NCBI GenBank assembly: GCA_016215155.1
Contig: JACRLQ010000085.1
Location: 1 to 59,684 of the forward strand
Direction of reading: 5' to 3'
DNA from: Nitrospirota bacterium
GTDB lineage: Bacteria > Nitrospirota > Thermodesulfovibrionia > Thermodesulfovibrionales > UBA6898
DNA length: 59,684 nucleotides
A program made the position numbers and the translations under genes. This document shows positions 23,628 to 34,479 of this stretch, piece after piece. The first letter of the stretch is position 1. Each line of letters starts with the position of its first letter. Under the pieces are notes generated by a model that did no database searches, had not been told where the DNA came from, and was given only the letters and a program-made list of their open reading frames with translations.

Positions 23628-25505
23628 ATGTGCGGAATAGCCGGTATTTTTAATCTCAACGGTGAACCACTTTCACCCGGCCTGCTGCGCAAAATGACGG
23701 ATGCGATATCGCACAGGGGGCCTGATGGTGAAGGTTTTTATATAGACAGTTTTATCGGGCTTGGCCACCGGCGCCTCGCAATCCTTGATCTTTCCAGCGC
23801 TGGCCATCAGCCGATGATCACGGCAGACAAGCAATTTGCTGTCTCTTATAATGGTGAGATCTATAATTATCGCGAACTGAGGACTGAGCTTGAGGGCCTT
23901 GGATACGGTTTCAAATCAAAAACTGATACAGAGGTTGTGCTTTATTCTTATGTCCAGTGGGGACCGGAATGCGTCAGCCGGTTCAACGGCATGTTCGCCT
24001 TTGCCATTTGGGACAAAACAAGACAGGAACTTTTTCTTGCGCGTGACCGTTACGGCATCAAGCCGCTTTATTACTCATTTTGGGGCGACACTTTTACCTT
24101 TGCGTCTGAACAAAAGGCTATACTGACACACCCGGCGTTCAAAAGGGACGTTGACCTCGAAGCGCTGCTGGAGTACTTCACCTTTCAGAATATTTTTACT
24201 GATAAAACGTTGTTAAAGGGCATCAAACTTTTCCCTGCCGGACACTGGTCAAGAGTGACTCTGGGGAAGGCAACAGCACAGATTTCATTACATCAATACT
24301 GGGATTTCAATTTTAGAGAACCTGATAAGCCTGCAACCGAGGCTGAATATACTGAGGAACTTGACTGTCTGTTTCGCCAGGCAGTAAAACGACAGTTGAT
24401 TAGCGATGTGGAATTGGGGTCGTACCTCAGTGGCGGGATGGACTCCGGATCGATCACAGCGATTGCGGCCCAGGAGCTGCCTTTTATCAAGACCTTTACC
24501 TGCGGTTTTGATCTGCATTCAGCGTCCGGTCTCGAATTAGGTTTTGATGAGAGAGAAAAAGCGGAGTACATGTCCTATCTTTTCAAAACAGAACATTACG
24601 AGATGGTCCTGAAGGCCGGAGACATGGAAAGAATTTTGCCGATGTTTGCCTGGCACCTGGAGGAACCTCGTGTGGGGCAAAGTTATCCGAATTATTATGC
24701 GGCGCAGCTTGCCTCCAAATTTGTTAAGGTTGTTTTGTCCGGTGCTGGCGGAGATGAAATGTTCGGCGGATATCCATGGCGTTATTACAGGGCTGTAATA
24801 AATGACGATTTCGATCACTATATAGATAAATACTATAATTTCTGGCAGCGCTTGATTCCCAATAAAGTCCTTCATAATGTCTTTAAGCCGATATGGGAAG
24901 ACGTAAAACACATTTGGACCAGAGATATCTTCAAAAATGTATTTCAACTTCATGCGTCCCAATTGACCAGACCTGAAGATTACATCAATCACTCCCTCTA
25001 TTTCGAAGCGAAGACGTTTCTTCACGGTCTCCTGGTAGTTGAAGACAAGCTCAGTATGGCGCATGGTCTTGAGACGAGAGTTCCTTTTCTTGATAATGAT
25101 CTTGTAGACTTTGCATTAACTGTACCTGTGGGCTTGAAGCTTAGAAGTTTGACTGAGGTAGTTCGCTTGAATGAAAACGAACCGGGGCCTAAAACGGGCA
25201 AATATTTTGACAAGACGAGAGATGGCAAGTTGTTGCTGCGTAATGCAATGACACGCTATATTCCAAAGGAAATCTCCGAGGGTCTTAAACAAGGATTTTC
25301 AGCACCAGATGCCTCATGGTTTAAAGGGGAGAGTATTGATTATGTCCGCAAGACGCTTTATGGCAGCGATGCCCGCATTTATGATTTTATAGATCGGGAT
25401 GCCGTACAAAAACTTGTTGATGAACATATAGAAGGAAAAAATAACAGGAGATTATTTATTTGGTCGCTGCTGAATTTTGAGTGGTGGTGTAGGAGGTATA
25501 TATGA
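23628..25505 (+). CDS. asnB: Asparagine synthetase (glutamine-hydrolysing)
   Basis: A 625-aa class II amidotransferase. Cys2 (MCGIAG) is the glutaminase nucleophile, with the full Ntn domain (SHRGPDGEG, YNGEIYNY). The synthetase domain has the ATP-binding loop SGGMDS near residue 268 and the downstream GAGGDEMFGGYPWRY motif. Length is normal. In polysaccharide loci such enzymes may amidate uronic acids rather than make asparagine; a uronate is predicted here, so an amidation role is plausible but unproven. It overlaps the methyltransferase gene (ATGA). Confidence 0.92.
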   Translation: MCGIAGIFNLNGEPLSPGLLRKMTDAISHRGPDGEGFYIDSFIGLGHRRLAILDLSSAGHQPMITADKQFAVSYNGEIYNYRELRTELEGLGYGFKSKTDTEVVLYSYVQWGPECVSRFNGMFAFAIWDKTRQELFLARDRYGIKPLYYSFWGDTFTFASEQKAILTHPAFKRDVDLEALLEYFTFQNIFTDKTLLKGIKLFPAGHWSRVTLGKATAQISLHQYWDFNFREPDKPATEAEYTEELDCLFRQAVKRQLISDVELGSYLSGGMDSGSITAIAAQELPFIKTFTCGFDLHSASGLELGFDEREKAEYMSYLFKTEHYEMVLKAGDMERILPMFAWHLEEPRVGQSYPNYYAAQLASKFVKVVLSGAGGDEMFGGYPWRYYRAVINDDFDHYIDKYYNFWQRLIPNKVLHNVFKPIWEDVKHIWTRDIFKNVFQLHASQLTRPEDYINHSLYFEAKTFLHGLLVVEDKLSMAHGLETRVPFLDNDLVDFALTVPVGLKLRSLTEVVRLNENEPGPKTGKYFDKTRDGKLLLRNAMTRYIPKEISEGLKQGFSAPDASWFKGESIDYVRKTLYGSDARIYDFIDRDAVQKLVDEHIEGKNNRRLFIWSLLNFEWWCRRYI

Positions 25506-26521
25506 AAGAAAGCTTAAAAAGATCGATATTCTGGTATGAATTTCTACATGCTGATAAGCTTAAAGAAGGGGAGTCGATTGAAATATTATCGTTAGAATAT
25601 ATCCTAAGGAACAATATTATGCGTCAAAAAAGTGCACATTCTGAGAGTCAGGATCAGACAAAAGATGCATTCTCTTTTAAATGGACGAAGAGGGATACCT
25701 ACGAATCAGCTTCTGTTCAGAGGGATGCACATCAGTGGCTATTGGAGCGTTATACGGGTGGACATCAGGCGGTGCTTGATGCCTGGTTAAAACCTGGGGC
25801 TAAAGTACTTGATGCCGGTTGCGGTTCCGGTTATTCTGCCATTCCATTTTTTGGTGAATACTTAAACAGAAGTCACTATCTTGGCGTGGATATCTCCAAT
25901 GCTGTAGATGTAGCTGCTGAGCGATTCAAGGATAAGGGATTGAAAGGAGAATTCTTGCAGGCTGATATTCTTAACCTGCCTTTTTCTGCACCTTTATTCG
26001 ATGTGATTTTTTCGGAAGGTGTTTTGCATCATACCGATTCAACAAGGATGTCACTAAGATATTTATCAGGATTTCTACTGCCGGGTGGAAGATTTATGTT
26101 TTATGTCTATAGAAAAAAAGGTCCGATTCGCGAGTTCACCGACGATCATATCCGGGAGTATCTAAAAGATATGGGTAATCAGGAAGCGTGGGATGCGCTG
26201 ATTCCTCTTACGAACATTGGAAAAGTTTTGGGCGATTTGAGAGTCCAGATAAGCATTCCAAGAGACATTCCTTATCTCGGAATTCAGGCGGGAAGTATTG
26301 ACCTGCAAAGGCTGTTTTATTGGTATGTATTTAAAGCATTTTATAAGCCTGACTGGACAATTGAAGAGATGAATCATGTAAACTTTGATTGGTATCGGCC
26401 GCTGAATTGTCATAGACATACGACTGAAGAAATACAGCAGTGGTGCAAGGAAGCAGGCTTGATAATTGAGCACATGAATGTGCAGGAAGCAGGAATAACG
26501 GTTGTTGCAATCAAAAAATAG
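25502..26521 (+). CDS. Class I SAM-dependent methyltransferase
   Basis: A 339-aa protein with a Rossmann SAM-binding core: motif [11 protein letters not shown] (about residue 102), acidic loop GVDIS, motif [11 protein letters not shown] and motif [14 protein letters not shown]. An N-terminal extension of about 80 residues and a C-terminal helical part frame the core. It probably methylates a sugar hydroxyl or an assembly intermediate; the acceptor is unknown. It starts inside the asnB stop (ATGA). From here to about 39.6 kb the base composition is clearly AT-richer than at the ends of the locus. Confidence 0.88.
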   Translation: MKESLKRSIFWYEFLHADKLKEGESIEILSLEYILRNNIMRQKSAHSESQDQTKDAFSFKWTKRDTYESASVQRDAHQWLLERYTGGHQAVLDAWLKPGAKVLDAGCGSGYSAIPFFGEYLNRSHYLGVDISNAVDVAAERFKDKGLKGEFLQADILNLPFSAPLFDVIFSEGVLHHTDSTRMSLRYLSGFLLPGGRFMFYVYRKKGPIREFTDDHIREYLKDMGNQEAWDALIPLTNIGKVLGDLRVQISIPRDIPYLGIQAGSIDLQRLFYWYVFKAFYKPDWTIEEMNHVNFDWYRPLNCHRHTTEEIQQWCKEAGLIIEHMNVQEAGITVVAIKK

Positions 26522-26565
26522 ATGCTTGCCATTGGCAGTCTTATCATCGGAGGCAGTGGTCTTAT

Positions 26566-27126
26566 ATGTTATGGGCAAATAAATTCATGCAGGAGCCGCG
26601 TCAGACACCCCTCTTCAAAAAGCTGCATATGCTGTGGCAGTCTCTTCGGCAAGAAGTTGATCGTAAGTGGAAGCGGACTCTTCCTTTTGGAGATTACATT
26701 GTTGACCGTTGGGAAAAGGCCAATCTGCTGGGGTTCGGAGAAGGTACCAGTATTTACGACAGTTCCCTGGTTATCGGTGATGTAAAGGTTGGACGTAACA
26801 CATGGATTGGTCCATTTACAGTGCTTGACGGATCAGGAGGATTGGAAATCGGGGACTATTGTTCAATATCGGCAGGTGTGCAGATTTATACTCATGACAC
26901 GGTCAAATGGGCGCTCTCAGGTGGTAAGATGGAGCCTGAGAGGTTGCCTACCAGAATCGGGTCGCGCTGCTATATAGGACCGAACACGGTGATTGCAAAA
27001 GGGGTGACCATCGGCGAAGGTTGCCTGATAGGGGCTAATAGTCTGGTTGTAACTGACATACCGGCAGGAAGTAAAGCATACGGAATTCCGTGTCGGGTGC
27101 TTGGAAAGTCAGATCTTACAATCTAA
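26566..27126 (+). CDS. Hexapeptide-repeat acyltransferase (maltose O-acetyltransferase-like)
   Basis: A 186-aa left-handed beta-helix transferase. Hexapeptide repeats start near residue 60 ([17 protein letters not shown]) and the catalytic-His region is YTHDTVKW. The C-terminal [21 protein letters not shown] is typical of sugar O-acetyltransferases. GGAGG lies 12 nt before the ATG chosen. It would O-acetylate (or N-acetylate) a sugar of the glycan, using acetyl-CoA in the cytoplasm. Confidence 0.88.
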   Translation: MLWANKFMQEPRQTPLFKKLHMLWQSLRQEVDRKWKRTLPFGDYIVDRWEKANLLGFGEGTSIYDSSLVIGDVKVGRNTWIGPFTVLDGSGGLEIGDYCSISAGVQIYTHDTVKWALSGGKMEPERLPTRIGSRCYIGPNTVIAKGVTIGEGCLIGANSLVVTDIPAGSKAYGIPCRVLGKSDLTI

Positions 27127-27216
27127 CCGCATTCCCAAATATTCGATTTGGCATTTTCCACAACACTTAGGTCCAATAGTTTCCAACGATTATGAACGAG
27201 TCAGGATGACAATTTA

Positions 27217-28695
27217 ATGACACATATTTCGCGACATCTGAATAAACTTGGGAAAGAGTCTATTATTTACGGGTTGAGCAGGGCGGGGGCAAGTATTGTG
27301 AGCATGCTTCTTCTTCCTGTCTTTACGCGTGTTTTATCTCCGGAGGATTATGGAACCGTTGATATCATTACTGCGGGAATAAGCCTGTTTTCTTTAATTG
27401 CAGGCATGCAAATAGACTCCGGAGTGGCAAGGTATTATTATGAATATGATATTGAAAAGCGCGGTGACCTATTGTCAACCGGTCTGTATCTGCGGGTGTT
27501 ATTTTCCATGCTTCTGTTTTTTTGCCTCCTGCCTTTTACAGGCCATATTCTGCGGTATTTTCCATCAATTAATATAAGAATTTTTTTTATGGCGGTAAGC
27601 CTTGCTATCCTGATGGTTATTTTCAATTATTTGTTAATGCCTTTCAGATTTGAAAGAGCTGCTGTAAAATACAGCATTCTGTCAGTTGGCCAGCTTTTTT
27701 CGATGGCGCTCTGCTCGATATATTTTGTGGTCTTTAAAAAATGGGGGGTCTACGGTGTTTTCGCGGGTTATGTCTTTAGTTATTTGCTTTTTACGATAAT
27801 TGCATTGTGGCTTCTGAGGTCCATGTTTTCATTGACCATATCATTGACTTTTGCAAAGGATGTCCTTAAATACGGGCTGCCGACGGTCCCGGCGGTTTTT
27901 GCGACATGGTTTAAGACCTATATATATAGATTTTTGCTTGTGCCACTGGTTGGCTTGGCGGAGGTTGGAATATATAGTTCAGGGCTGAAAGTAAGCGGAG
28001 TCATAACGTTATTCGTCTCAGCTTTTAGCCTTGCGTGGTTCCCTTTTGCCATGTCGATCCTGCGAGATGAAAACCATAGGATTATATATGCTAAAATATT
28101 GACCTACTATACGATTATACTTGCCACGGTAGCTTTTCTGATAACCTTGTTTGCCCGTGAGATTATACATATACTTCTTCCCAGCCCTTATTGGAAAGCT
28201 GGCACTCTGGTCGGCTTTATAAGCATCGCTCTTGTTCTCGACGGCATATTCATGATATTAGGTATTGGTTTAAATATAAGGAAAATGACTTATTTAAATA
28301 CGGCGGCATTTTTGATTGGCTCCGCAATAGGGATCGTTCTCCTTGTACTTCTTATCCCCGCGCTGGGGATTACAGGAGCGGCCATTGCTACCATGTTAGG
28401 TGCATTTATTTCAGTTTTGGTTGAGGCCGTTCTGTCTCAGCGCAGCTATTACATCAATTATGAATGGAATAAAATTGTCGGTGTTTTTTCCCTGCTGATT
28501 TTTTCCAATCTGGCTGTAATGTTGATAGATAGACTTGAACTCGACCTGGCCCAAACCGTTGGGCTGAAAGCGGCTATGCTTGTATTATTTTTCGTGGGAT
28601 TGAGGTCATTGGCCGGATTGCGGGAGGCAAGTTCGTGGTATATGCAAAAATTGGGTGCAAGGGTCAACATGTTTCTAAAGGGAGCAGGTAAATGA
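27217..28695 (+). CDS. Wzx-like lipid-linked oligosaccharide flippase
   Basis: A 492-aa integral membrane protein of the polysaccharide transporter/MOP superfamily with about 12-14 hydrophobic segments and an N-terminal GLSRAGASIVSMLLLPVFTR, which is typical of Wzx. It would flip undecaprenyl-linked repeat units across the inner membrane, making the locus Wzx/Wzy-type. Sequence is AT-rich, as is common for wzx. It overlaps the next membrane-protein gene by ATGA. Confidence 0.9.
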   Translation: MTHISRHLNKLGKESIIYGLSRAGASIVSMLLLPVFTRVLSPEDYGTVDIITAGISLFSLIAGMQIDSGVARYYYEYDIEKRGDLLSTGLYLRVLFSMLLFFCLLPFTGHILRYFPSINIRIFFMAVSLAILMVIFNYLLMPFRFERAAVKYSILSVGQLFSMALCSIYFVVFKKWGVYGVFAGYVFSYLLFTIIALWLLRSMFSLTISLTFAKDVLKYGLPTVPAVFATWFKTYIYRFLLVPLVGLAEVGIYSSGLKVSGVITLFVSAFSLAWFPFAMSILRDENHRIIYAKILTYYTIILATVAFLITLFAREIIHILLPSPYWKAGTLVGFISIALVLDGIFMILGIGLNIRKMTYLNTAAFLIGSAIGIVLLVLLIPALGITGAAIATMLGAFISVLVEAVLSQRSYYINYEWNKIVGVFSLLIFSNLAVMLIDRLELDLAQTVGLKAAMLVLFFVGLRSLAGLREASSWYMQKLGARVNMFLKGAGK

Positions 28696-30257
28696 TCGAT
28701 ATTGGCTGGATAGTGGTGCTTACCTTTGCTTTAAGGGCAGCGCCCAATCTTCTGGGTATAAACCATGGCGGTGGAGATCAGACCTATCATTTTATTGCGG
28801 CGCAGGCTATAAGAGACAATAATTACAGGCTCCCGGATAAACTAAAAGGATTCCTATTGCCGGGAGTTTATGATTATCCCCCGTTATTCCATTATTTGCT
28901 AGCTATATTTCCGCGGACAACCCGAGAGAAAATTGCCCCATTTACCGGTGCGGTAATAGACAGTGTTCAGGTGCTCATACTATATTTCTTTTCACTCTGG
29001 TTATTTCAGCAGCCCCAACTCATTCATTATGCGGCAGACGCCACGAAAGTGGCCGGCACTGCTTCACTGCTGTTTGCTACCTCCCCCACCCTGCTATATT
29101 GGGGCTGTGGCCCGAGAGCTTACCATGCGACGCCGCGAGCACTAGGTGAATTATTTACTGCGATCACTTTTTTAGGTGGACTTGTCTATTACTCCCATGG
29201 GGGAAGTTTCATTTTACTGTTAACCGGAATTTTCGCTGCGCTGGCCCTGTTAACGAGCAAGTTTAGCGCGCAGGTCCTTGTCTTTTTTACTATTGGCATG
29301 GCCGGCTTTCTTAAAGCTCCTTCATTAATGTCGTTACCGATGTTGGGCGCGGTCTGCGCAGTCATTTTTTCCGGCGGACATTACAGAAGCATTCTTATTG
29401 GATGGCTAAAGCATCTCATTCTCTACCAGCAAATCATCATGCGCCATCTTCTCGTGAGCCGAAACAGATTGGCAGAATTTAGGAACCTGTTTGCAAGCGT
29501 GCGTGCCCGTAATTTTAAAGGCTGTCTTGTGAGCGGGAGAAGTCTACTGGTCAGGAATACATACGTTATATTAGCGGTCAGATATTTGGGCCTGATTGCG
29601 CTGATCATATTGGCCGCAATTAACTGGGAACATTTAGCGCAGAACCGGGAGATTATTTATTTGCTTTCCTGGATAGCGGTTAGTGTAATAATTTTTTTCA
29701 TTATTTCTCTCAGGCCATTTCTTTTTCTGGGCGAATCCGATAGATATCTCGAATATAGTCTGCCGGCACAGGTCATTGTTCTTTCCCTGATGATTCACTC
29801 GTTCAACGCAGAGACCCTTCTTGTCTCAATGCTTGTATATCACGGAGGATTTTATTTGCTGACCTTCTTATGGATATATGTTGATTTCAGGTATGTATTG
29901 CCCAAAAAGGAGCAGGAGAGGCGGCTTTTTGAATGGTTGAGAAGAGAGGGAATCAGCGGAAAAAAGGTACTTTACATTGATAACATTCCCTACGAGATTA
30001 TTTATGAAACAAATAACTTGGTACTCTTCCCCCCAGGTAATTTTACTCATATCAGCAAGGACCAGTTTGTGAAATTATGGCAGCAACTGCCATGGCCCTC
30101 AACAGATCTTGAGAGATTAATAAAAGAGTACGGTTTTGAATATATTATTGTATACAGGAAAAATGTAGCGTTGGCTTTACAAAAAGGTTGGGTTTACAAA
30201 GTCGATCAGTACAGTATAATTTATAAAAATGATGCATATGACGTTTACAAAATATGA
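28692..30257 (+). CDS. GT-C-fold polytopic membrane protein
   Basis: A 521-aa protein with roughly 10-12 transmembrane segments and a soluble C-terminal domain of about 120 residues. The first periplasmic loop carries NHGGGDQTYHF, where the Asp stands where GT39/GT83-type glycosyltransferases keep their catalytic acid. DYPPLFHY nearby resembles the conserved PPL of such enzymes. It could transfer a sugar from a lipid donor in the periplasm or polymerise repeat units. It is translationally coupled to the flippase (ATGA). The exact family is uncertain. Confidence 0.7.
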   Translation: MIDIGWIVVLTFALRAAPNLLGINHGGGDQTYHFIAAQAIRDNNYRLPDKLKGFLLPGVYDYPPLFHYLLAIFPRTTREKIAPFTGAVIDSVQVLILYFFSLWLFQQPQLIHYAADATKVAGTASLLFATSPTLLYWGCGPRAYHATPRALGELFTAITFLGGLVYYSHGGSFILLLTGIFAALALLTSKFSAQVLVFFTIGMAGFLKAPSLMSLPMLGAVCAVIFSGGHYRSILIGWLKHLILYQQIIMRHLLVSRNRLAEFRNLFASVRARNFKGCLVSGRSLLVRNTYVILAVRYLGLIALIILAAINWEHLAQNREIIYLLSWIAVSVIIFFIISLRPFLFLGESDRYLEYSLPAQVIVLSLMIHSFNAETLLVSMLVYHGGFYLLTFLWIYVDFRYVLPKKEQERRLFEWLRREGISGKKVLYIDNIPYEIIYETNNLVLFPPGNFTHISKDQFVKLWQQLPWPSTDLERLIKEYGFEYIIVYRKNVALALQKGWVYKVDQYSIIYKNDAYDVYKI

Positions 30258-30364
30258 GCTTAAGGAAGAAAACTGTCACAGTTTAAAGCAGTAACTGCAA
30301 CGCTTACAGATAATCAGATGTATCTTTCCCTTAGCATTTTCGGGTGACGGAGCTTAAAGAATAA

Positions 30365-31849
30365 GTGAATAATCTAAACGCTATTAAGTTTGCTGTCTTA
30401 TTTTTGACTTTTGCTGTATGCGCTGTGGTGGCATTACTTGAGAATTGCCCTAACATTATCTTATGTGCGGCATTATTCTATTTTGCAGGTCGTATTGTTT
30501 CCACAGCCGCTTTGAATAAAAATATGAACACGGCTGCAACCCGGGAGTTCATAGACAACATTTATACCTATGGTTTTGTTCTGAAGATAATTGCTACTTT
30601 TATAATTTATTATTATTTGATGAGTTCCAGGGGTGTGTCCTTCTACGCGCTGGATGATGAGCATTATGAGTTAATAGGCGGTATCATCGGCGAACGGTGG
30701 ATGGGTGGCGACTTTAGCATTCCATATAATGTGAGCAATCATCCTGGTTACTTCGTCGTGACTGGTGCATTCCACTATTTGGCTCATATTTGGGGAGGCT
30801 ATCATGTATTGCTGCCGCGATTATTTAACTGTTTATTCGGCGCCCTTATCCCTGTTTATATGTTTAAAATTGCCTTTCAAATATATGACGAGAATATTGC
30901 AAGAAAGTCAGCATGGGTTGGGCTGTTATACCCTCAGTTTATAATATTTTCTGCACTCCAGATGAGAGATATTATCATCACGACTATTTTTTTAATAGGC
31001 GTTCATTATTTTATAAGATACAGGACGGATTCCAGATACAGGGTTCTGATCGTTCCCTTGGGACTAATTATCGTTCTTTCTTATTTCCGTTATTTTCAAT
31101 CAGTGGTGCTGGCAATAATCGGTATAATGACCGTGATGCTCCCTCTCAATAGGGTCCGCGCAAAAAAAATGATTCTGCGTAGTGCACTGTTGCTTTTGAT
31201 GGTACTGGTAGGTATTGCGATATTCAATATTGATATATATAAAGTTATAAATCCCAAAGAAACAACGATTGAACAACAGGCGGATCGGGGGGAAGAACAC
31301 TCGTTTCGGCAATTTAGACCTACAGTTCAATCGTCCTCGCTTGCTTCCAGACTTTATGCTGCTGTTCCGTCTGTCCTTCGACCAGTAGTTTTCCCCTTTT
31401 TGTTATTAATTCAGCCTTACCCCCCGTGGATTGCCCTCGTATATGAGCATTCTCTCGGCTGGTTAGAGTTTTTGAATGGGATCTATTGGTATCTTCTTTT
31501 GCCTTTCTGCATTACCGGAATTTTCTTTGCAGTGAAGGAAAAGACGCTTTTATCATTTCCAGTATACGTGACACTCCTATCGATTCTTTTTATCAGCAGT
31601 ACGTCCTTTTTTGCTGAGCGGTATCGCCTGCCCGGTATGCCATTTGCGCTTATACTGAGCGCAGCCGGAATAGTGCGCACCGCTTATTTATCCTGGGCTA
31701 AGTTCTTTTATGTAGAGATTCATCTCCTATTGCTCTCAGGCTATTTCATCGCGAAGTATAATCTGTTTTCCCTGCCTGCGCTCACTGTCCTCATCCTGGC
31801 GTTCATTTCCGTCTTCATTGCCGGAAATCGAAAGAGTTGGATTTTGTAA
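30365..31849 (+). CDS. ArnT/GT39-like membrane glycosyltransferase
   Basis: A 494-aa protein with about 11 hydrophobic segments. The first extracytoplasmic loop has YALDDEHYELIG, fitting the acidic DE motif of GT39-like enzymes, followed by HPGYFVVTG. The start is GTG with GGAG about 12 nt upstream. No Wzy-specific sequence can be recognised, though Wzy proteins are too diverged to exclude. It probably uses a polyprenyl-phosphate sugar in the periplasm. Confidence 0.72.
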   Translation: MNNLNAIKFAVLFLTFAVCAVVALLENCPNIILCAALFYFAGRIVSTAALNKNMNTAATREFIDNIYTYGFVLKIIATFIIYYYLMSSRGVSFYALDDEHYELIGGIIGERWMGGDFSIPYNVSNHPGYFVVTGAFHYLAHIWGGYHVLLPRLFNCLFGALIPVYMFKIAFQIYDENIARKSAWVGLLYPQFIIFSALQMRDIIITTIFLIGVHYFIRYRTDSRYRVLIVPLGLIIVLSYFRYFQSVVLAIIGIMTVMLPLNRVRAKKMILRSALLLLMVLVGIAIFNIDIYKVINPKETTIEQQADRGEEHSFRQFRPTVQSSSLASRLYAAVPSVLRPVVFPFLLLIQPYPPWIALVYEHSLGWLEFLNGIYWYLLLPFCITGIFFAVKEKTLLSFPVYVTLLSILFISSTSFFAERYRLPGMPFALILSAAGIVRTAYLSWAKFFYVEIHLLLLSGYFIAKYNLFSLPALTVLILAFISVFIAGNRKSWIL

Positions 31850-31889
31850 TCTGTGCGGAGAATATGCGGCTGAGGCAAAACATTTCAGG

Positions 31890-33110
31890 ATGAAGAGTAA
31901 AGGAACCCAACGTATACTGTTTCTTTCACACATGTATCCTTCCGATATGGATGGCGCAGGAGGTATATTTATACACCGGCACGTAACTGCTCTGAGAGAT
32001 TTGGGTGTTGACGTTAAAGTAATCTCTCCGGTGCCCTGGGCCCCAAGGATTTTGTGGTTTAAGGATAAGTGGAGATCTTATGGTGCTTACCCGCGGGAGG
32101 AAGAGCTTGAAGGGGTTTCCATAAGCAGGCCGCGGTATCTTGTACTGCCTTATATGAGGTTCAGGGGCTATTCCGGCTGGTCAATGTTTGTCTTCCTTTA
32201 CCGGAATATAAAGCGACTTCGAAAGCGGTATGACTTTGATATTATTCATGCCCATACAATTACTCCCGATGGACATGCGGCTTTGATGATTGGAAAGTAT
32301 TTCGCTGTCCCGGTCGTGTGTACGGTCCGGGGCAGCGACCTTCATGAGTACCCGCAGAGGTCATCACGGATATACACCGTAAGCAAAATGGTTCTGGAGA
32401 AGGCGGATGCGATCATTACTGTCAGCAACGATCTTGCAAAAATGGCGACAAAGATGGCAACCCCGAAAAATATTCAGGTCATCTATAACGGGGTAGATAC
32501 AGCAAAGTTTTGCCGTTTTGAAAATCGGGAAGCGGTAAAGAAATCGCTTGGAATTCCCGTCCGCTCGCGGGTTATCGTCTTTGCGGGGAGATGCGAGAAA
32601 GAAAAGGGCATTTTTGAACTTCTTGAAGCTTTTGCCCGTGTCGAAAAAAAAACCAGTGATATTTATCTGTTGATAATAGGGGCAGACCATACCGGAGGCG
32701 CAGTGAAGAACCTCATTGAGGATTATGGGATTCGTGATAAGACTTTGCTGAAGGGGACAATACCCCATGACGAGATGCCCGTGTGCATGAACGCTGGTGA
32801 TATTTTTGTCCTGCCAAGCTACGCGGAGGGCATGGCAAATGTCATTTATGAAGCGATGGCCTGCGGATTGCCTGTGGTCACCACGAATGTCGGCGGAATG
32901 CCTGAGGTTGTTTCTCACGGAAGCGAAGGGTTCCTTTGTCAGCCGAAAAATTCCTCCGAGCTTGAGATATGTATAACTGCACTACTTGACAATCCTGCTC
33001 TGTCGGAGGAAATGGGCCTGAGGGCGATCAGGAAGGTGAGGGAAATGTTTTCCTGGGAAACAAATGCGACTAAACATAGTAATCTTTATAAGAGGCTCCT
33101 TTGCGGTTGA
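31890..33110 (+). CDS. Glycosyltransferase family 4
   Basis: A 406-aa GT-B glycosyltransferase. I start at the ATG at 31890 (MKSKGTQRILFLSHMYP), which begins the Rossmann fold properly; the frame stays open back to a TTG at 31818 inside the previous gene. Landmarks: GAGGIFIHRHV, HAHTITPDGH, VFAGRCEKEKGI and the donor-binding EGMANVIYEAMACGLPVV. Retaining transfer from an NDP-sugar to the growing lipid-linked repeat is expected. Confidence 0.92.
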   Translation: MKSKGTQRILFLSHMYPSDMDGAGGIFIHRHVTALRDLGVDVKVISPVPWAPRILWFKDKWRSYGAYPREEELEGVSISRPRYLVLPYMRFRGYSGWSMFVFLYRNIKRLRKRYDFDIIHAHTITPDGHAALMIGKYFAVPVVCTVRGSDLHEYPQRSSRIYTVSKMVLEKADAIITVSNDLAKMATKMATPKNIQVIYNGVDTAKFCRFENREAVKKSLGIPVRSRVIVFAGRCEKEKGIFELLEAFARVEKKTSDIYLLIIGADHTGGAVKNLIEDYGIRDKTLLKGTIPHDEMPVCMNAGDIFVLPSYAEGMANVIYEAMACGLPVVTTNVGGMPEVVSHGSEGFLCQPKNSSELEICITALLDNPALSEEMGLRAIRKVREMFSWETNATKHSNLYKRLLCG

Positions 33111-33127
33111 ATTCAGCAGGGGGTATT

Positions 33128-34477
33128 ATGAATAAATTCAAAGCCGAATTGTTCGAAAAGATACTGTTTCCGCTTTATCATATTAAGAATGGCGCAACTT
33201 TCGGCATTGAAACTATTAAAACATTGCGTCACCTGTGTAACTCACAGTGGTGGCCGAAAGACAAACTGGAAGAATATCAGGCTGAAAAACTGAAGAAGCT
33301 TATTGCGCATGCCTACCATAATGTTCCCTATTACCGGGACCTTATGAATAGCATAAGTATTAAACCTGGCGATATCAGTAATGTCAACGATTTAAGATAT
33401 TTTCCGATCCTTACCAAGAAAGATATTAAAGATAATTTTGATAGGATCATATCAAAAGATATCAAGGACAGAAAGGCCATGCGGGCTTCTACAGGCGGAA
33501 CTACAGGTGAACCGCTCTCTTTTTACCGGGATCTGAATACCCGCATATGGACAGAGGGAGCCTTATTGCGCGGTTGGTCATGGGCAAAGTATACCATCGG
33601 GGATTCCATAGTGAGTTTCACCATGGATGATCGACCAGGCTTATTGGGCAGCTTGAGGGCGCGACTTATTAATCGTCGTTATTACCCTACGCTAATAAAG
33701 ACCAGCGCTTTACTTTCCTCCCTCGAAAGGGTCAATGAGCAACTGCCTCATTATTTGTCGGGAATGACGTCGAATCTGTTTCGTATTGCGGTGCTATGTG
33801 AGAAGAATAATCTGTCAATTCATATCCCCGTTATTTTTTCAACGGCAGAAATGATGCACGATTATCAACGGGAATTTTTACAGAAATATTTCAACGGAAA
33901 GGTCTATGACTTCTATGGGTGCAACGAAATAGGGTCTCTGGCGTATGAGTGTGAATATGGAATGAAACACATTGCGGATGAGCATGTGGTTATCGAAGCG
34001 GTCGGCAATGGCGGCAGGCAGCGCTATGAACAAGCTGCCGAAATTTTAATAACGGATTTGGATAATTATGTGATGCCGTTTATTCGTTATAAAAATGGAG
34101 ATATGGGCACGTTGACACAAAAAAAATGCGAATGTGGGAGAGGGTTGAGTGTCTTGAAAAATGTTGACGGGAGATCACAGGAATTCTTGAAGACGACAGA
34201 TGGCCGATACGTACCGGGAGTGTTCTTCCCCGCCCGTTTTCGGAACTTGAAAGGAATTGAACAATACCAGATAGTCCAGGAACAGGTTTCCCATATTACG
34301 TTGAAGATTGTAAAGAATCAGTTTTTCATTAATGAAGAACTTGAGGACATGATATCTGTGATCAAGGACAAAATAGGAAGGGATATCAGTGTAACTACAG
34401 AGGAATGCAGCAACATCGCACTGACTGGAAGAGGGAAAAGCAGATTGGTGATATCATATATTGAGAAAGAATTCTGA
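33128..34477 (+). CDS. CapK/phenylacetate-CoA ligase-like adenylating enzyme
   Basis: A 449-aa ANL-superfamily-like protein. STGGTTGEPLSFYRD is the ATP-binding P-loop; YGCNEIGSLAYECEYG and DLDNYVMPFIRYKNGDMG are the later adenylation motifs. The start is the ATG at 33128, 5 nt after AGGGGG, rather than TTG at 33101. CapK-like proteins occur in capsule loci and are thought to activate a carboxylic acid as an acyl adenylate, which a partner transferase then uses. The GNAT-like gene 2 nt downstream is a fitting partner. Substrate unknown. Confidence 0.85.
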   Translation: MNKFKAELFEKILFPLYHIKNGATFGIETIKTLRHLCNSQWWPKDKLEEYQAEKLKKLIAHAYHNVPYYRDLMNSISIKPGDISNVNDLRYFPILTKKDIKDNFDRIISKDIKDRKAMRASTGGTTGEPLSFYRDLNTRIWTEGALLRGWSWAKYTIGDSIVSFTMDDRPGLLGSLRARLINRRYYPTLIKTSALLSSLERVNEQLPHYLSGMTSNLFRIAVLCEKNNLSIHIPVIFSTAEMMHDYQREFLQKYFNGKVYDFYGCNEIGSLAYECEYGMKHIADEHVVIEAVGNGGRQRYEQAAEILITDLDNYVMPFIRYKNGDMGTLTQKKCECGRGLSVLKNVDGRSQEFLKTTDGRYVPGVFFPARFRNLKGIEQYQIVQEQVSHITLKIVKNQFFINEELEDMISVIKDKIGRDISVTTEECSNIALTGRGKSRLVISYIEKEF

Positions 34478-34479
34478 TT

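Noticed and set aside
30365-31849. Assignment as Wzy polymerase or O-antigen ligase
   Set aside because: The DDEHYE loop and overall layout fit GT39/ArnT-like enzymes better, and there is no Wzy/WaaL signature that I can point to.
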